Shown: positions 8,290 through 17,063 of the stretch, one piece after another | Numbering within the stretch: the first letter of the stretch is position 1 | Layout: every line of letters begins with the position of its first letter | DNA from: Rhizobium sp. ZPR4 | Lineage (GTDB): Bacteria; Pseudomonadota; Alphaproteobacteria; Rhizobiales; Rhizobiaceae | Direction: 5' to 3' | Length of the DNA: 64,000 nucleotides | Assembly (NCBI RefSeq): GCF_040215725.1 | Contig: NZ_CP157967.1 | Span: 930,001-994,000, forward strand | Notes under the pieces: model-generated | Told to the model about the DNA's origin: nothing | The model's input: the letters and a program-made list of their open reading frames with translations, nothing else | Databases searched by the model: none | Program-made: the position numbers and the translations under genes

Positions 8290-9543
8290 TCACATCCTGG
8301 CGATCGTGCCCATGCGCCGCAAGGCGTGGATCTGGTCGTCGAGCGTCGGCACCAGCTCGCCTTCATCCGCCGCAGTCGTCGCGTCGGGCTCTCCCGCGGT
8401 CTCCATTTCATTGAAGACGATGGTGCAGTTGCGACCTGCGCGCTTGGCGGCGTAAAGTGCGCGGTCTGCAAAGGAAACCAGCCGGTCCCAGCTGACCGTG
8501 TCGCGCGGCATGATCGCAACGCCGATGCTGACCGTCGCCGGCACCAGCGAGCGGCCGGCAAGCAGCGGCACGCGGCAGAAATCGGCGCGGATGGTTTCCG
8601 CCAGCGCTTCGGCCTGCGACTGCTCGTCTATCGGAACGAAGGCGACGAATTCCTCTCCGCCCATTCTGCCGAATGCGCCAGTGCGAGGCACGAACTGACG
8701 GGCGATACGGGCAAACTCGACCAGAACCGCGTCGCCTGCCTGGTGGCCATGGCGGTCATTGATCTTCTTGAAATGGTCGAGATCGAACAGCAATGCGGCG
8801 AGCTTCCGTGGCTGTTGCTGTCCTTCGCCGACAAGAATCTCGTAGCTTTCCTGGAGACCGCGCCGGTTCAGAACGCCGGTCAAAGTATCGGTGATGGAAA
8901 TCGCCCGCCAGCGGCGCTCGGCGCGTTCCATGAGAAGCTTGCCGTTGAGAATGATGGCGACGATGATGAGCAGAGCATAGCCGAGTGCCATGTAGCCGCG
9001 ATAGATCATGGCCTGTCCCAATGGCGGGGCCATCAACACCATCCAGAGAGCCGAGCCGAAGCAGAAGCAGGCGAGTGTCACGAAGACGATGCCGAGCTGT
9101 CCGCGTGCCGGCTCGCGCCGGCCGTCAGCCGGCTGGACGGCGAAGGCGAGCAAGGTCGCGCCGACGGCTCCTGCGAGATCGTAGACGATGATGCGATTGA
9201 TGAAATTATCCGTGACCCATGGCAGGCTGACGCCGATCAGCCAGAGCACGGGCGGCAGAAATGCCGACCATTCCAGCTTGCGTTTGTCCATTATGCGGAA
9301 GCCGACGATCCAGGCGCTTTCGCCAAGCAGCCCCACGGCATTGCCGATCTGGATCGACCAGATATCGGGGATGACGCCGCGAGCTGCCACCAGGGCGAAG
9401 CCCGCGGCGCTGACGGTGAAACCCAGAGCCCAGATCAAATAGGCGGGGGATTTGCGATCGTGCCGCCAGGCAAGAAGGAGGACGGTCGCCAAGGTGATGG
9501 CTTCCGAACACCATATGGTGAGGCCTGTGGTCATATTCAGCAC
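8290..9543 (-). CDS. Membrane-bound diguanylate cyclase (GGDEF)
   Basis: A 417-residue protein. The first 190 residues or so are six or seven hydrophobic helices forming a sensor-type membrane region with no recognised ligand domain. They are followed by a GGDEF domain that makes cyclic di-GMP from two GTP. The domain begins SITDTLTGVLNRRGLQ, has LLFDLDHFKKINDRHGHQAGD, and its active site is GGEEF at residues 295-299. The inhibitory RxxD I-site normally five residues before it is absent (the sequence there is PRTG), so product inhibition is probably lost. A 40-residue acidic tail follows. The start is GTG at 9543; an ATG at 9534 is possible. It is convergent with pstB and divergent from clpP. 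Confidence 0.92.
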   Translation of the reverse strand: MLNMTTGLTIWCSEAITLATVLLLAWRHDRKSPAYLIWALGFTVSAAGFALVAARGVIPDIWSIQIGNAVGLLGESAWIVGFRIMDKRKLEWSAFLPPVLWLIGVSLPWVTDNFINRIIVYDLAGAVGATLLAFAVQPADGRREPARGQLGIVFVTLACFCFGSALWMVLMAPPLGQAMIYRGYMALGYALLIIVAIILNGKLLMERAERRWRAISITDTLTGVLNRRGLQESYEILVGEGQQQPRKLAALLFDLDHFKKINDRHGHQAGDAVLVEFARIARQFVPRTGAFGRMGGEEFVAFVPIDEQSQAEALAETIRADFCRVPLLAGRSLVPATVSIGVAIMPRDTVSWDRLVSFADRALYAAKRAGRNCTIVFNEMETAGEPDATTAADEGELVPTLDDQIHALRRMGTIARM

Positions 9544-9846
9544 GATCGGATGTCTCCGCTGTTTTCGGCCGTCGGCGCAAACAGCACGACGATTTCCGCG
9601 ATCGGCTCATCCTTGCCCAATAAGATGGCAAGTTCCTTAAATCAGTTGGTAAATTTTGCCTGTGCTGGAGATCTCCGCCAGACCGGCACAGACCTTCATG
9701 CTTCCTTCACCTTGCGATTGCGAATTGTAGTGGGTAGCGGATGGTGCGTCGCTACGGCGTCTTGGCATTCGAGGAGCCGTGGTTAGAAATGCTTTGTCAA
9801 CGCCTCGTGGGGCATTAGTGCTTTTTGACGTTATGCTTTCGGGCGT

Positions 9847-9876
9847 CTTGAAGTGCAGGGCAGGGACACTCTATGT
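9847..9876 (+). promoter_or_regulatory. Putative heat-shock (RpoH/sigma-32) promoter of clpP
   Basis: The -35 box CTTGAA (9847-9852) and -10 region CTCTATGT (9869-9876) are separated by 16 bases. They closely match the alphaproteobacterial heat-shock consensus CTTGA(A/C) and CCYTATNT. The position about 70 bases before clpP, a classic heat-shock gene, supports it. Confidence 0.55.
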
Positions 9877-9877
9877 A

Positions 9878-9898
9878 GGAGTAAAGGATTTTTACTCC
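9878..9898 (+). repeat. Inverted repeat at the predicted clpP transcription start
   Basis: GGAGTAAA and TTTACTCC are perfect 8-bp arms around a 5-base centre. The element lies just 3' of the proposed -10, so it could be an operator or a leader hairpin. A second perfect 7-bp inverted repeat, CCCGGCG/CGCCGGG, follows at 9903-9923. Confidence 0.55.
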
Positions 9899-9945
9899 GA
9901 TTCCCGGCGTTTCCGTCGCCGGGGCAAGTTTGATAAAGGACGCAC

Positions 9946-10578
9946 ATGAGAAATCCAGTCGATACAGCTATGGCTCTGGTGCCGATGGTTGTCGAGCAGA
10001 CCAACCGCGGGGAACGGTCTTACGACATCTATTCCCGCCTGCTGAAGGAACGCATCATTTTCCTGACCGGACCGGTCGAAGACCATATGGCGACGCTGGT
10101 GTGCGCCCAGCTTCTCTTCCTCGAGGCCGAAAACCCGAAGAAGGAAATCGCGCTCTATATCAATTCGCCGGGCGGTGTCGTGACCGCCGGCATGGCGATC
10201 TACGATACGATGCAGTTCATCAAGCCGGCCGTTTCGACGCTCTGCATTGGTCAGGCTGCGTCGATGGGCTCGCTGCTTCTGGCCGCCGGCGACAAGGACA
10301 TGCGTTTCGCAACGCCGAATTCCCGCATCATGGTTCACCAGCCTTCGGGCGGTTTCCAGGGCCAGGCTTCGGATATCGAGCGCCACGCCCGCGACATCAT
10401 CAAGATGAAGCGTCGCCTCAATGAAGTTTACGTCAAGCATTGCGGCCGGACCTATGAAGAGGTCGAGCAGACGCTCGATCGTGACCATTTCATGTCCTCG
10501 GAGGAGGCCAAGGAATGGGGTCTGATCGACAAGGTGCTGACGTCGCGTACCGAAATAGAGGGTGAAAGCGCCTCGTGA
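9946..10578 (+). CDS. clpP: ATP-dependent Clp protease proteolytic subunit ClpP
   Basis: A 210-residue serine protease that forms the tetradecameric barrel degrading substrates unfolded by ClpX or ClpA. The nucleophile is S106 in QAASMGSLL and the catalytic His is H131 in [10 protein letters not shown]; the Asp lies in the C-terminal [18 protein letters not shown] block. The N-terminal [25 protein letters not shown] is typical of the mature form plus a short propeptide. Start ATG at 9946 follows AAAGGA. It is 297 bases upstream of clpX. The acidic tail TEIEGESAS is normal for rhizobial ClpP. Heat-shock control is inferred from the upstream promoter. Confidence 0.97.
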   Translation: MRNPVDTAMALVPMVVEQTNRGERSYDIYSRLLKERIIFLTGPVEDHMATLVCAQLLFLEAENPKKEIALYINSPGGVVTAGMAIYDTMQFIKPAVSTLCIGQAASMGSLLLAAGDKDMRFATPNSRIMVHQPSGGFQGQASDIERHARDIIKMKRRLNEVYVKHCGRTYEEVEQTLDRDHFMSSEEAKEWGLIDKVLTSRTEIEGESAS

Positions 10579-10675
10579 TTAATCCACGAGGCGGTGACTT
10601 CTACGCCACAGTTCTATCCCATTTGTGATCGAATAGGGGTTTAATGTGGAGCGGAACACGGTAATAGTAGGCATT

Positions 10676-10707
10676 AATGCTATGTAGCGTTTTTATGACA
10701 TAGCATT
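10676..10707 (+). repeat. 10-bp inverted repeat between clpP and clpX
   Basis: AATGCTATGT (10676-10685) and ACATAGCATT (10698-10707) are perfect complementary arms around AGCGTTTTTATG. The intergenic stretch 10579-10875 otherwise has no gene. The element could be an operator for clpX or a stable RNA hairpin; it lacks a downstream T run. Confidence 0.5.
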
Positions 10708-10875
10708 CGGCATTCGAAGGGGGATCGTTGCCACGCAGTTCCGGTTGGTTGCCTGGCCTGCGTTCAGTACCCTGAAGGGCGCCGCGATCTGCAAACGAGG
10801 GGCAGGTCCGGCGGGCGCATAGAGTGGACCGCGATTTCAAATTGGAAATTTGCGGCGTGCTGGAAGGAAAGTGAT

Positions 10876-12153
10876 ATGAGCAAAGTCAGCGGCAGCAACG
10901 GCGGCGACTCAAAGAACACGCTTTATTGTTCGTTCTGCGGTAAGAGCCAGCATGAAGTCCGGAAGTTGATTGCCGGACCGACCGTATTCATCTGCGACGA
11001 GTGCGTCGAGCTATGCATGGACATCATCCGCGAGGAAAACAAATCCTCGATGGTGAAGTCGCGTGACGGTGTTCCGACCCCGCAGGACATTATCAAGGTT
11101 CTTGACGAATACGTCATCGGCCAGCGGCAGGCAAAGAAGATTCTCTCTGTTGCCGTTCACAACCATTACAAGCGTCTCGCTCACGCATCGAAGAACGGTG
11201 ACGTCGAGCTGGCGAAGTCGAACATCATGCTCGTCGGCCCGACCGGCTGCGGCAAGACCTATCTTGCTCAGACGCTCGCCCGCATCATCGACGTTCCCTT
11301 CACCATGGCCGATGCGACGACGCTGACCGAAGCGGGCTACGTCGGCGAAGACGTCGAAAACATCATCCTGAAGCTGCTGCAGGCTGCCGACTACAACGTC
11401 GAGCGCGCGCAGCGCGGCATCGTCTACATCGACGAAGTCGACAAGATTTCCCGCAAGTCGGACAATCCGTCGATCACGCGCGATGTCTCGGGCGAGGGTG
11501 TGCAGCAGGCGCTTCTGAAGATCATGGAAGGCACCGTGGCTTCGGTTCCCCCGCAGGGCGGCCGCAAGCATCCGCAGCAGGAATTCCTGCAGGTGGACAC
11601 GACCAACATCCTCTTCATCTGCGGCGGCGCCTTTGCGGGCCTCGACAAGATCATCTCCGCCCGTGGCGAGAAGACCTCGATCGGCTTCGGCGCCACTGTC
11701 AAGGCTCCGGATGACCGTCGCGTCGGCGAAGTGCTGCGCGAGCTGGAGCCGGAAGATCTGGTGAAGTTCGGTCTCATCCCCGAATTCATCGGCCGTCTGC
11801 CCGTTCTGGCGACGCTGGAGGACCTTGACGAGGATGCGCTGATCCAGATCCTGTCCGAGCCGAAGAACGCGCTGGTGAAGCAGTATCAGCGCCTGTTCGA
11901 AATGGAAGACGTCGAGCTGACCTTCCACGAGGATGCCCTGCGCGAAATCGCCCGCAAGGCGATCGTCCGCAAGACGGGTGCTCGTGGTCTGCGCTCCATC
12001 ATGGAAAAGATCCTCCTCGACACCATGTTCGAACTACCCGCGCTGGAAGGCGTGCGCGAAGTGGTCATTTCCGAGGAAGTGGTTCGTGGCTCTGCCCGCC
12101 CGCTCTACATCTATGCCGACCGGCAGGAGGAAAAGGCCAACGCAACGGCCTGA
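10876..12153 (+). CDS. clpX: ATP-dependent Clp protease ATP-binding subunit ClpX
   Basis: A 425-residue AAA+ unfoldase that recognises tagged proteins and feeds them to ClpP. The N-terminal zinc-binding domain has C18, C21, C40 and C43 (CSFCGKS and CDEC). Walker A is GPTGCGKT at 121-128, Walker B is VYIDEVDKI, the pore loop is GYVGEDV, and the ClpP-binding loop contains the IGF tripeptide (TSIGFGA). Sensor II lies in [12 protein letters not shown]. The start ATG at 10876 follows GGAAGGAAAG. All expected motifs are intact. A terminator follows, so lon is a separate unit. Confidence 0.98.
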   Translation: MSKVSGSNGGDSKNTLYCSFCGKSQHEVRKLIAGPTVFICDECVELCMDIIREENKSSMVKSRDGVPTPQDIIKVLDEYVIGQRQAKKILSVAVHNHYKRLAHASKNGDVELAKSNIMLVGPTGCGKTYLAQTLARIIDVPFTMADATTLTEAGYVGEDVENIILKLLQAADYNVERAQRGIVYIDEVDKISRKSDNPSITRDVSGEGVQQALLKIMEGTVASVPPQGGRKHPQQEFLQVDTTNILFICGGAFAGLDKIISARGEKTSIGFGATVKAPDDRRVGEVLRELEPEDLVKFGLIPEFIGRLPVLATLEDLDEDALIQILSEPKNALVKQYQRLFEMEDVELTFHEDALREIARKAIVRKTGARGLRSIMEKILLDTMFELPALEGVREVVISEEVVRGSARPLYIYADRQEEKANATA

Positions 12154-12177
12154 TCCACCATCCGTGATCACGAATCG

Positions 12178-12209
12178 GGGGCTCGTCATCGACGGGCCCC
12201 TTTCTGTTT
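12178..12209 (+). terminator. Rho-independent terminator after clpX
   Basis: GGGGCTCGTC pairs with GACGGGCCCC (10 bp including one G-T pair, 3-base loop), then TTTCTGTTT. Confidence 0.85.
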
Positions 12210-12573
12210 GAAAAATCGTACAGTTTGCTGATAAAGTCTTGGATAAGCTTATTGGAATGCCGTCGGAACCGGTTGTGAAGAGTCCCTGCTGCAGCCATGA
12301 TGGCATGATTCTGGAGCACTAGGCGGACAGGGCGCAGGCCCGGCGTTTTTTCTTCGGATTTTAGCGTCGCCGGTGGTGTTCGAGTTGCCGGGCCTTGGTG
12401 TTTTGTTGTTGCGTTCCTCCTCGCGAATACGCGGGATCGTCGCCTTGTGGCGGGCGTTTCCTGTGACTTGAAATAGGCAGTGTGAAGCTCCACTTGTTTA
12501 CCAAGTGAGAGAGCCGGCTAAATCCCCCAAGCCGGCAGAGAGCCCGGGAACGGGACGACGGAAAGGAAATGAC
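12210..12573. other. lon upstream region with leader hairpins
   Basis: About 360 bases without a gene. It contains the possible heat-shock promoter at 12467-12495, an inverted repeat CACTTG/CAAGTG (12491-12507) and a 7-bp hairpin GCCGGCT/AGCCGGC (12513-12536) ahead of the GAAAGGA ribosome site. Nothing else is recognisable in the left part. Confidence 0.5.
12467..12495 (+). promoter_or_regulatory. Possible heat-shock promoter of lon
   Basis: CTTGAAA (12467-12473), then 14 bases, then CTCCACTT (12488-12495). The -35 is a perfect RpoH box, but the -10 is only a fair match. Lon is a canonical heat-shock gene, which raises the prior. Confidence 0.4.
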
Positions 12574-14994
12574 ATGAGTAAGAAAACGTCTGCGACACAC
12601 GACAGCATTGCCTATCCGGTACTGCCGTTGCGCGACATCGTGGTCTTCCCCCACATGATCGTGCCTCTGTTCGTCGGACGGGAGAAATCCATTCGCGCGC
12701 TGGAAGAGGTCATGGGTTCGGACAAGCAGATCATGCTGGTCACCCAGATCAATGCCAGCGATGATGATCCCGCGCCGGACGCCATCCACAAGGTCGGTAC
12801 CGTTGCAAATGTCCTGCAGCTGCTGAAACTGCCCGACGGCACCGTCAAGGTGCTGGTGGAAGGCCGTGCGCGCGCAGAGATCGACGAATATACCGGCCGT
12901 GAAGACTTCTACGAAGCCCTCGGCCATGTCCTGCATGAGCCGGAAGAAGACCAGGTCGAGCTGGAGGCACTCAGCCGCTCGGTCGTCTCCGAATTCGAGA
13001 GCTATGTGAAGCTCAACAAGAAGATTTCGCCGGAAGTGGTTGGGGCTGCCAGCCAGATCGACGATTATTCGAAGCTGGCTGATACCGTCGCATCGCATCT
13101 GTCGATCAAGATCACCGAAAAGCAGGAAATGCTGGAAACCACCAGCGTCAAGGCTCGCCTGGAGAAGGCGCTCGGCTTCATGGAAGGCGAGATTTCGGTT
13201 CTGCAGGTCGAGAAGCGCATCCGCTCGCGCGTCAAGCGCCAGATGGAGAAGACGCAGCGCGAATACTATCTGAACGAGCAGATGAAGGCGATCCAAAAGG
13301 AGCTTGGCGACGGCGAAGAAGGCCGCGACGAGATGGCCGAGCTGGAAGAGCGTATCTCCAAGACCAAGCTGTCGAAGGAAGCCAAGGAAAAGGCCGATGC
13401 CGAGCTGAAGAAGCTTCGGCAGATGAGCCCGATGTCGGCCGAGGCGACCGTGGTGCGCAACTATCTCGACTGGCTGCTGGGCATCCCCTGGCACAAGAAG
13501 TCGAAGGTCAAGGCTGATCTGAACAATGCCGAGAAGATCCTCGAAGCGGATCATTTCGGTCTTGAAAAGGTCAAGGAGCGCATCGTCGAATATCTGGCCG
13601 TGCAGGCTCGCGCGACCAAGATCAAAGGCCCGATCCTGTGCCTCGTCGGCCCTCCGGGCGTCGGCAAGACCTCGCTCGCCCAGTCGATCGCCAAGGCGAC
13701 CGGCCGTGAATATGTCCGTATGGCTCTCGGCGGCGTTCGCGACGAAGCCGAAATCCGCGGTCACCGCCGCACCTATATCGGCTCGATGCCCGGCAAGGTC
13801 ATCCAGTCGATGAAGAAGGCCAAGAAGTCCAACCCGCTCTTCCTGCTCGACGAGATCGACAAGCTCGGCCAGGACTATCGCGGCGATCCGTCTTCGGCCC
13901 TCTTGGAAGTGCTGGACCCGGCGCAGAACTCGACCTTCATGGATCACTACCTGGAAGTCGAATACGATCTGTCTGATGTGATGTTCATCACGACGGCGAA
14001 TACGCTGAATATTCCCGCGCCCCTGATGGACCGCATGGAAGTGATCCGTATCGCCGGCTATACTGAAGATGAAAAGCGCGAGATCGCCAAGCGGCATCTG
14101 CTGCCGAAGGCCATCAAGGAACATGCGTTGCAGCCGCAGGAATTCTCGGTCAGCGACGATGCCCTGATGGCGATCAGCCAGCAGTACACCCGCGAAGCCG
14201 GTGTTCGTAACTTCGAGCGCGAATTGATGAAGCTCGCCCGCAAGGCGGTCACCGAGATCATCAAGGGCAAGACCAAGTCGGTTGCCGTTACGGCCGAGAA
14301 TATCTCCGACTATCTCGGCGTGCCGCGCTTCCGCCATGGCGAAGCCGAGCGCGACGATCAGGTCGGTGTTGTCACCGGTCTCGCTTGGACCGAAGTCGGC
14401 GGCGAGCTGCTGACGATCGAAGGCGTGATGATGCCGGGCAAGGGCCGCATGACGGTCACCGGCAACCTGAAGGAAGTCATGAAGGAATCGATTTCGGCGG
14501 CGGCCTCCTATGTCCGCTCGCGCGCTGTTGATTTCGGCATCAAGCCGCCGCTCTTTGACAAGAGCGACATCCATGTGCATGTGCCGGAAGGTGCTACGCC
14601 CAAGGATGGTCCGTCGGCCGGTGTCGCCATGGCAACCGCGATCGTTTCGATCATGACCGGCATCCCGGTTTCCAAGGATGTCGCCATGACGGGTGAAATC
14701 ACGCTGCGCGGCCGTGTGCTGCCGATCGGCGGCCTGAAGGAAAAGCTGCTGGCGGCAATGCGCGGCGGCATCAAGAAGGTGCTGATCCCGGAAGAGAACG
14801 CCAAGGACCTGGCGGAGATTCCGGATAACGTGAAGAATAGCATGGAGATCATTCCGGTGTCGCGCATGGGTGAGGTGATCAAGCACGCGCTTGTTCGCCG
14901 TCCTGAGCCGATCGAGTGGGATGGCACCGTGGAAACGCCTGTGATCGCAACGGTCGAAGGCGTTGACGAAGTGGGTTCTTCCATCGCTCATTGA
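12574..14994 (+). CDS. lon: ATP-dependent Lon protease
   Basis: An 806-residue cytoplasmic protease for damaged and regulatory proteins. The N-terminal substrate domain starts [20 protein letters not shown]; a coiled-coil section ([17 protein letters not shown]) precedes the AAA+ module. Walker A is GPPGVGKT at 359-366 and Walker B is FLLDEIDKL. The C-terminal peptidase has the Ser-Lys dyad S681 ([10 protein letters not shown]) and K724 ([10 protein letters not shown]), 43 residues apart as in E. coli (S679/K722). ATG at 12574 has GAAAGGA upstream; the frame is open to 12505 but without a ribosome site. Length is normal. It is followed by a strong terminator and then hupB, the order seen in many Gram-negative bacteria. 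Confidence 0.98.
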   Translation: MSKKTSATHDSIAYPVLPLRDIVVFPHMIVPLFVGREKSIRALEEVMGSDKQIMLVTQINASDDDPAPDAIHKVGTVANVLQLLKLPDGTVKVLVEGRARAEIDEYTGREDFYEALGHVLHEPEEDQVELEALSRSVVSEFESYVKLNKKISPEVVGAASQIDDYSKLADTVASHLSIKITEKQEMLETTSVKARLEKALGFMEGEISVLQVEKRIRSRVKRQMEKTQREYYLNEQMKAIQKELGDGEEGRDEMAELEERISKTKLSKEAKEKADAELKKLRQMSPMSAEATVVRNYLDWLLGIPWHKKSKVKADLNNAEKILEADHFGLEKVKERIVEYLAVQARATKIKGPILCLVGPPGVGKTSLAQSIAKATGREYVRMALGGVRDEAEIRGHRRTYIGSMPGKVIQSMKKAKKSNPLFLLDEIDKLGQDYRGDPSSALLEVLDPAQNSTFMDHYLEVEYDLSDVMFITTANTLNIPAPLMDRMEVIRIAGYTEDEKREIAKRHLLPKAIKEHALQPQEFSVSDDALMAISQQYTREAGVRNFERELMKLARKAVTEIIKGKTKSVAVTAENISDYLGVPRFRHGEAERDDQVGVVTGLAWTEVGGELLTIEGVMMPGKGRMTVTGNLKEVMKESISAAASYVRSRAVDFGIKPPLFDKSDIHVHVPEGATPKDGPSAGVAMATAIVSIMTGIPVSKDVAMTGEITLRGRVLPIGGLKEKLLAAMRGGIKKVLIPEENAKDLAEIPDNVKNSMEIIPVSRMGEVIKHALVRRPEPIEWDGTVETPVIATVEGVDEVGSSIAH

Positions 14995-15035
14995 GCCCCT
15001 TCGCCTCAATTCTGTCGAATTGACATAAATGGACG

Positions 15036-15066
15036 AAAAGACCGGCATTTTTGCCGGTCTTTTTTT
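15036..15066 (+). terminator. Strong rho-independent terminator after lon
   Basis: AAAAGACCGGCA pairs with TGCCGGTCTTTT across a TTTT loop, ending in a run of eight or more T residues. Confidence 0.95.
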
Positions 15067-15197
15067 GTGAAAAGCGTATGGCAACGCTTGCTTTTCCTTG
15101 ATTTGCAGGGCTTTTGGGGTTGCGGCGGGTAAGAGCATTGCTATTTTGCACCCCGCTTACTGATAAGTCGTTTCATACCAGAGAAAGGGGTGGAAAC

Positions 15198-15473
15198 ATG
15201 AACAAGAATGAGCTCGTGTCCGCAGTGGCTGAGAAGGCCGGTATCACGAAGGCTGACGCTGCTTCCGCTGTCGACGCTGTTTTCGATACTGTCCAGGCCG
15301 AACTGAAGAAGGGCGGCGACATTCGCCTTGCTGGTTTCGGCAGCTTCACCGTTTCCCACCGTGCAGCCACCAAGGGCCGTAACCCGTCCACCGGTGCCGA
15401 GGTCGATATTCCTGCCCGTAACGTACCGAAGTTCACGCCCGGCAAGGGCCTGAAGGACTCGGTCAACAGCTAA
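15198..15473 (+). CDS. hupB: DNA-binding protein HU (beta-type)
   Basis: A 91-residue nucleoid protein that binds and bends DNA without strong sequence preference. It starts MNKNELVSAVAEKAGITKADA and has the family signature GFGSFTVSHRAATKGRNPSTG, which forms the DNA-embracing beta arm, followed by IPARNVPKFTPGKGLKDSV. All residues expected for HU are present, including the proline in the arm-tip region (RNPSTG). ATG at 15198 has GAGAAAGGGG upstream; the earlier in-frame start at 15114 overlaps the promoter area. It is a single gene between the lon terminator and its own terminator. Confidence 0.97.
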   Translation: MNKNELVSAVAEKAGITKADAASAVDAVFDTVQAELKKGGDIRLAGFGSFTVSHRAATKGRNPSTGAEVDIPARNVPKFTPGKGLKDSVNS

Positions 15474-15523
15474 TTCGTTTTCACCCGCTATGAGGCGTTT
15501 GCCTTGCGGGTGAATGACAATCG

Positions 15524-15549
15524 GGGCCCGCTTTTGCGGGCCCTTTTTT
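15524..15549 (+). terminator. Rho-independent terminator after hupB
   Basis: GGGCCCGC, TTTT loop, GCGGGCCC, then TTTTTT. It is a textbook intrinsic terminator 50 bases after the stop codon. Confidence 0.95.
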
Positions 15550-15663
15550 ATAATCTCATGCTGCAATTATGCGCTGAAAATTCAATGCCGGGCAGGGCGA
15601 GCAGTTGCGAAGCCGTCAAGCGGATAGGGCCAGTCCGCATAGATGACCAACGATAGGATGGCC

Positions 15664-16305
15664 TCATTTCTTCAAGACGATGTGAGTGGCTTTCTTCGTC
15701 GCCTCATGGGCGGCGACCTGAAAGCCGAGCGAGGGCAGGTCGATGCCGGCGAACATTGCTTCGCCCCTCCCGAGCACGACGGGCGAAATGGCATAGTGTA
15801 TCTCGTCGACCAAGCCCGCCTGAAGATATTGGCGCACTGTGCTGACACCGCCGCCGATCTTGATATCCTTGCCTCCGGCCGCCGCCTTGGCCTGCGTAAG
15901 CGCCTCTTCGATCCCGCCCGTGACAAAATAAAAGGTCGTACCGCCCTCCATGACGATTGGCTCGCGGGGGTGATGGGTCAGAATGAAGGTCGGTGCATGA
16001 TAGGGCGGATTGTCGCCCCACCAGCCTTTCCAGTTTTCATCGGGCCATTCGCCGCGAATGGGGCCGAACATGTTGCGGCCGAGGATGAAGGCACCAAAAC
16101 CGGTATTTGCCGACGCCGCGTATTTCGCGTCGGCACCCTCCGTTTCACCCTCTTTGCCGAACATCGCCTGGAATGCCTGGGTGGGGAAAAACCACTCAAA
16201 CAATTCCGGACCACGCTTGCCTAAGGGATCATTCAGGCTTTGCTCCAGTCCGGCTCCGAAGCCATCGACAGAGAGCGAGAATCCTGCAACGCGAACTTTC
16301 GGCAT
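15664..16305 (-). CDS. Dihydrofolate reductase-like (RibD C-terminal domain) protein
   Basis: A 213-residue single-domain protein of the bacterial bifunctional deaminase-reductase C-terminal family. Typical segments are KVRVAGFSLSVDGF at the N-terminus, GAFILGRNMFGP, PPYHAPTFILTHHPRE, then the NADPH-binding IKIGGGVSTVRQYLQAGLVDEIHYAISPVVLGRG. Such stand-alone proteins are NADPH-dependent reductases of unknown substrate. ATG at 16305 was chosen because GGAGGAAGG sits immediately before it; the ATG 12 bases upstream would bury that site in the coding region. It is divergent from the HxlR regulator at 16395, which probably controls it. Confidence 0.88.
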   Translation of the reverse strand: MPKVRVAGFSLSVDGFGAGLEQSLNDPLGKRGPELFEWFFPTQAFQAMFGKEGETEGADAKYAASANTGFGAFILGRNMFGPIRGEWPDENWKGWWGDNPPYHAPTFILTHHPREPIVMEGGTTFYFVTGGIEEALTQAKAAAGGKDIKIGGGVSTVRQYLQAGLVDEIHYAISPVVLGRGEAMFAGIDLPSLGFQVAAHEATKKATHIVLKK

Positions 16306-16328
16306 GCCTTCCTCCATCTAATTGCAAT

Positions 16329-16377
16329 TTGCAACTGGTTGTGTCGTAACATGGCCGATCCTACATTGCAATTGGTT
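16329..16377 (+). promoter_or_regulatory. Candidate HxlR operator: paired TTGCAAyTGGTT repeats
   Basis: TTGCAACTGGTT (16329-16340) and TTGCAATTGGTT (16366-16377) match at 11 of 12 positions in direct orientation. They lie in the 89-base divergent region between the DHFR-like gene and hxlR, the expected place for an autoregulated local repressor or activator site. Confidence 0.5.
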
Positions 16378-16394
16378 CACTAAAGGAAGCGAAT

Positions 16395-16913
16395 ATGGAT
16401 ATCGAGCGGCGGTCGGGGTGCCCGATCAACCTGACAATGGAAGTGTTGGGGGACCGCTGGAGCCTGATCGTCATTCGAGACATCATGTTCGGCAATCGCC
16501 GGCATTTTCGCGAGTTGCTCAATCGGTCCGAGGAGGGGATTGCCTCCAACATACTTGCCGCGCGACTAAAGCGTCTCGTCTCGCTCGGCTTGATCACCAA
16601 GCTGGACGATCCCAGCCATAGTCAGAAGGCGATTTACAGTCTGACGGAACCGGCGATTCAGCTTGTGCCGATGATTGCTACGATCGGCGCCTGGGGCAGG
16701 CGGCATCTGCCTGTCAGCGAAGATTTGAGCATCCGCGCTGAACTTCTTGAGAACGGCGGCCCGACCCTATGGGACGACTTCATGAACGATCTTAGAAACA
16801 TTCACATTGCGGACCCGATCGGCGGAGCAAATGGTAGTGTCACATCGTCCGTCTTGATGGGCCTTACAAACGCCTTTCTCGAGGTCCGCGCAAAAATGGA
16901 ACGCAAAGAGTGA
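16395..16913 (+). CDS. HxlR/MarR-type winged-helix transcriptional regulator
   Basis: A 172-residue DNA-binding protein. Residues 1-105 are a complete HxlR domain. The N-terminal cysteine is C9 in RRSGCPINLTMEVLGDRWSL, and the helix-turn-helix and wing are in RHFRELLNRSEEGIASNILAARLKRLVSLGLI and YSLTEPAIQLVPMI. In related regulators that cysteine senses electrophiles or oxidants, but this is inference here. A C-terminal extension of about 65 residues has no recognised domain. Start ATG at 16395 follows AAAGGAAG. The divergent reductase at 16305 is the likely target, with paired repeats between them. Confidence 0.9.
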   Translation: MDIERRSGCPINLTMEVLGDRWSLIVIRDIMFGNRRHFRELLNRSEEGIASNILAARLKRLVSLGLITKLDDPSHSQKAIYSLTEPAIQLVPMIATIGAWGRRHLPVSEDLSIRAELLENGGPTLWDDFMNDLRNIHIADPIGGANGSVTSSVLMGLTNAFLEVRAKMERKE

Positions 16914-16991
16914 AATAGTTTTGCGTTGATGACAGCCGGAATGTTTCGGTTCGGCGACTGTGCGCAGGAACTGCAATGTCTGCCGATGGCG

Positions 16992-17013
16992 AAAAATAGC
17001 GGCAAACACCGCT
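16992..17013 (-). terminator. Weak terminator after the SDR gene (minus strand)
   Basis: Read on the minus strand, AGCGG and CCGCT flank a 6-base loop and are followed by ATTTTT. The stem is only 5 bp. It lies about 50 bases after the end of the minus-strand SDR gene. Confidence 0.4.
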
Positions 17014-17063
17014 GTCCCGGTTGGAGGCGTCCGTTATCGAATCCATTTCTCTGCCTGGCGGCG

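Larger units (their letters stand above)
9544..9945. other. Intergenic control region before clpP
   Basis: About 400 bases with no coding frame that I would support. The right half holds an RpoH-like promoter (9847-9876), an inverted repeat at 9878-9898, a second one at 9903-9923, and then the AAAGGA ribosome site of clpP. The left half presumably carries the promoter of the diguanylate cyclase gene on the minus strand, with no clear consensus. Confidence 0.6.

Noticed and set aside
8150..8290. Truncated phoU after pstB
   Set aside because: The 140-base interval carries a terminator and no PhoU-like helix pattern; there is no remnant of phoU.
8206..9786. 526-codon open frame on the plus strand
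   Set aside because: Antisense to the diguanylate cyclase. The minus frame has GGEEF and membrane helices, while this one has no recognisable domain.
12361..15138. 925-codon open frame on the minus strand
   Set aside because: It is entirely antisense to lon, whose protein is complete with all catalytic motifs. High GC makes long shadow frames common; the antisense translation is His/Arg/Asp-rich low-quality sequence with no domain.
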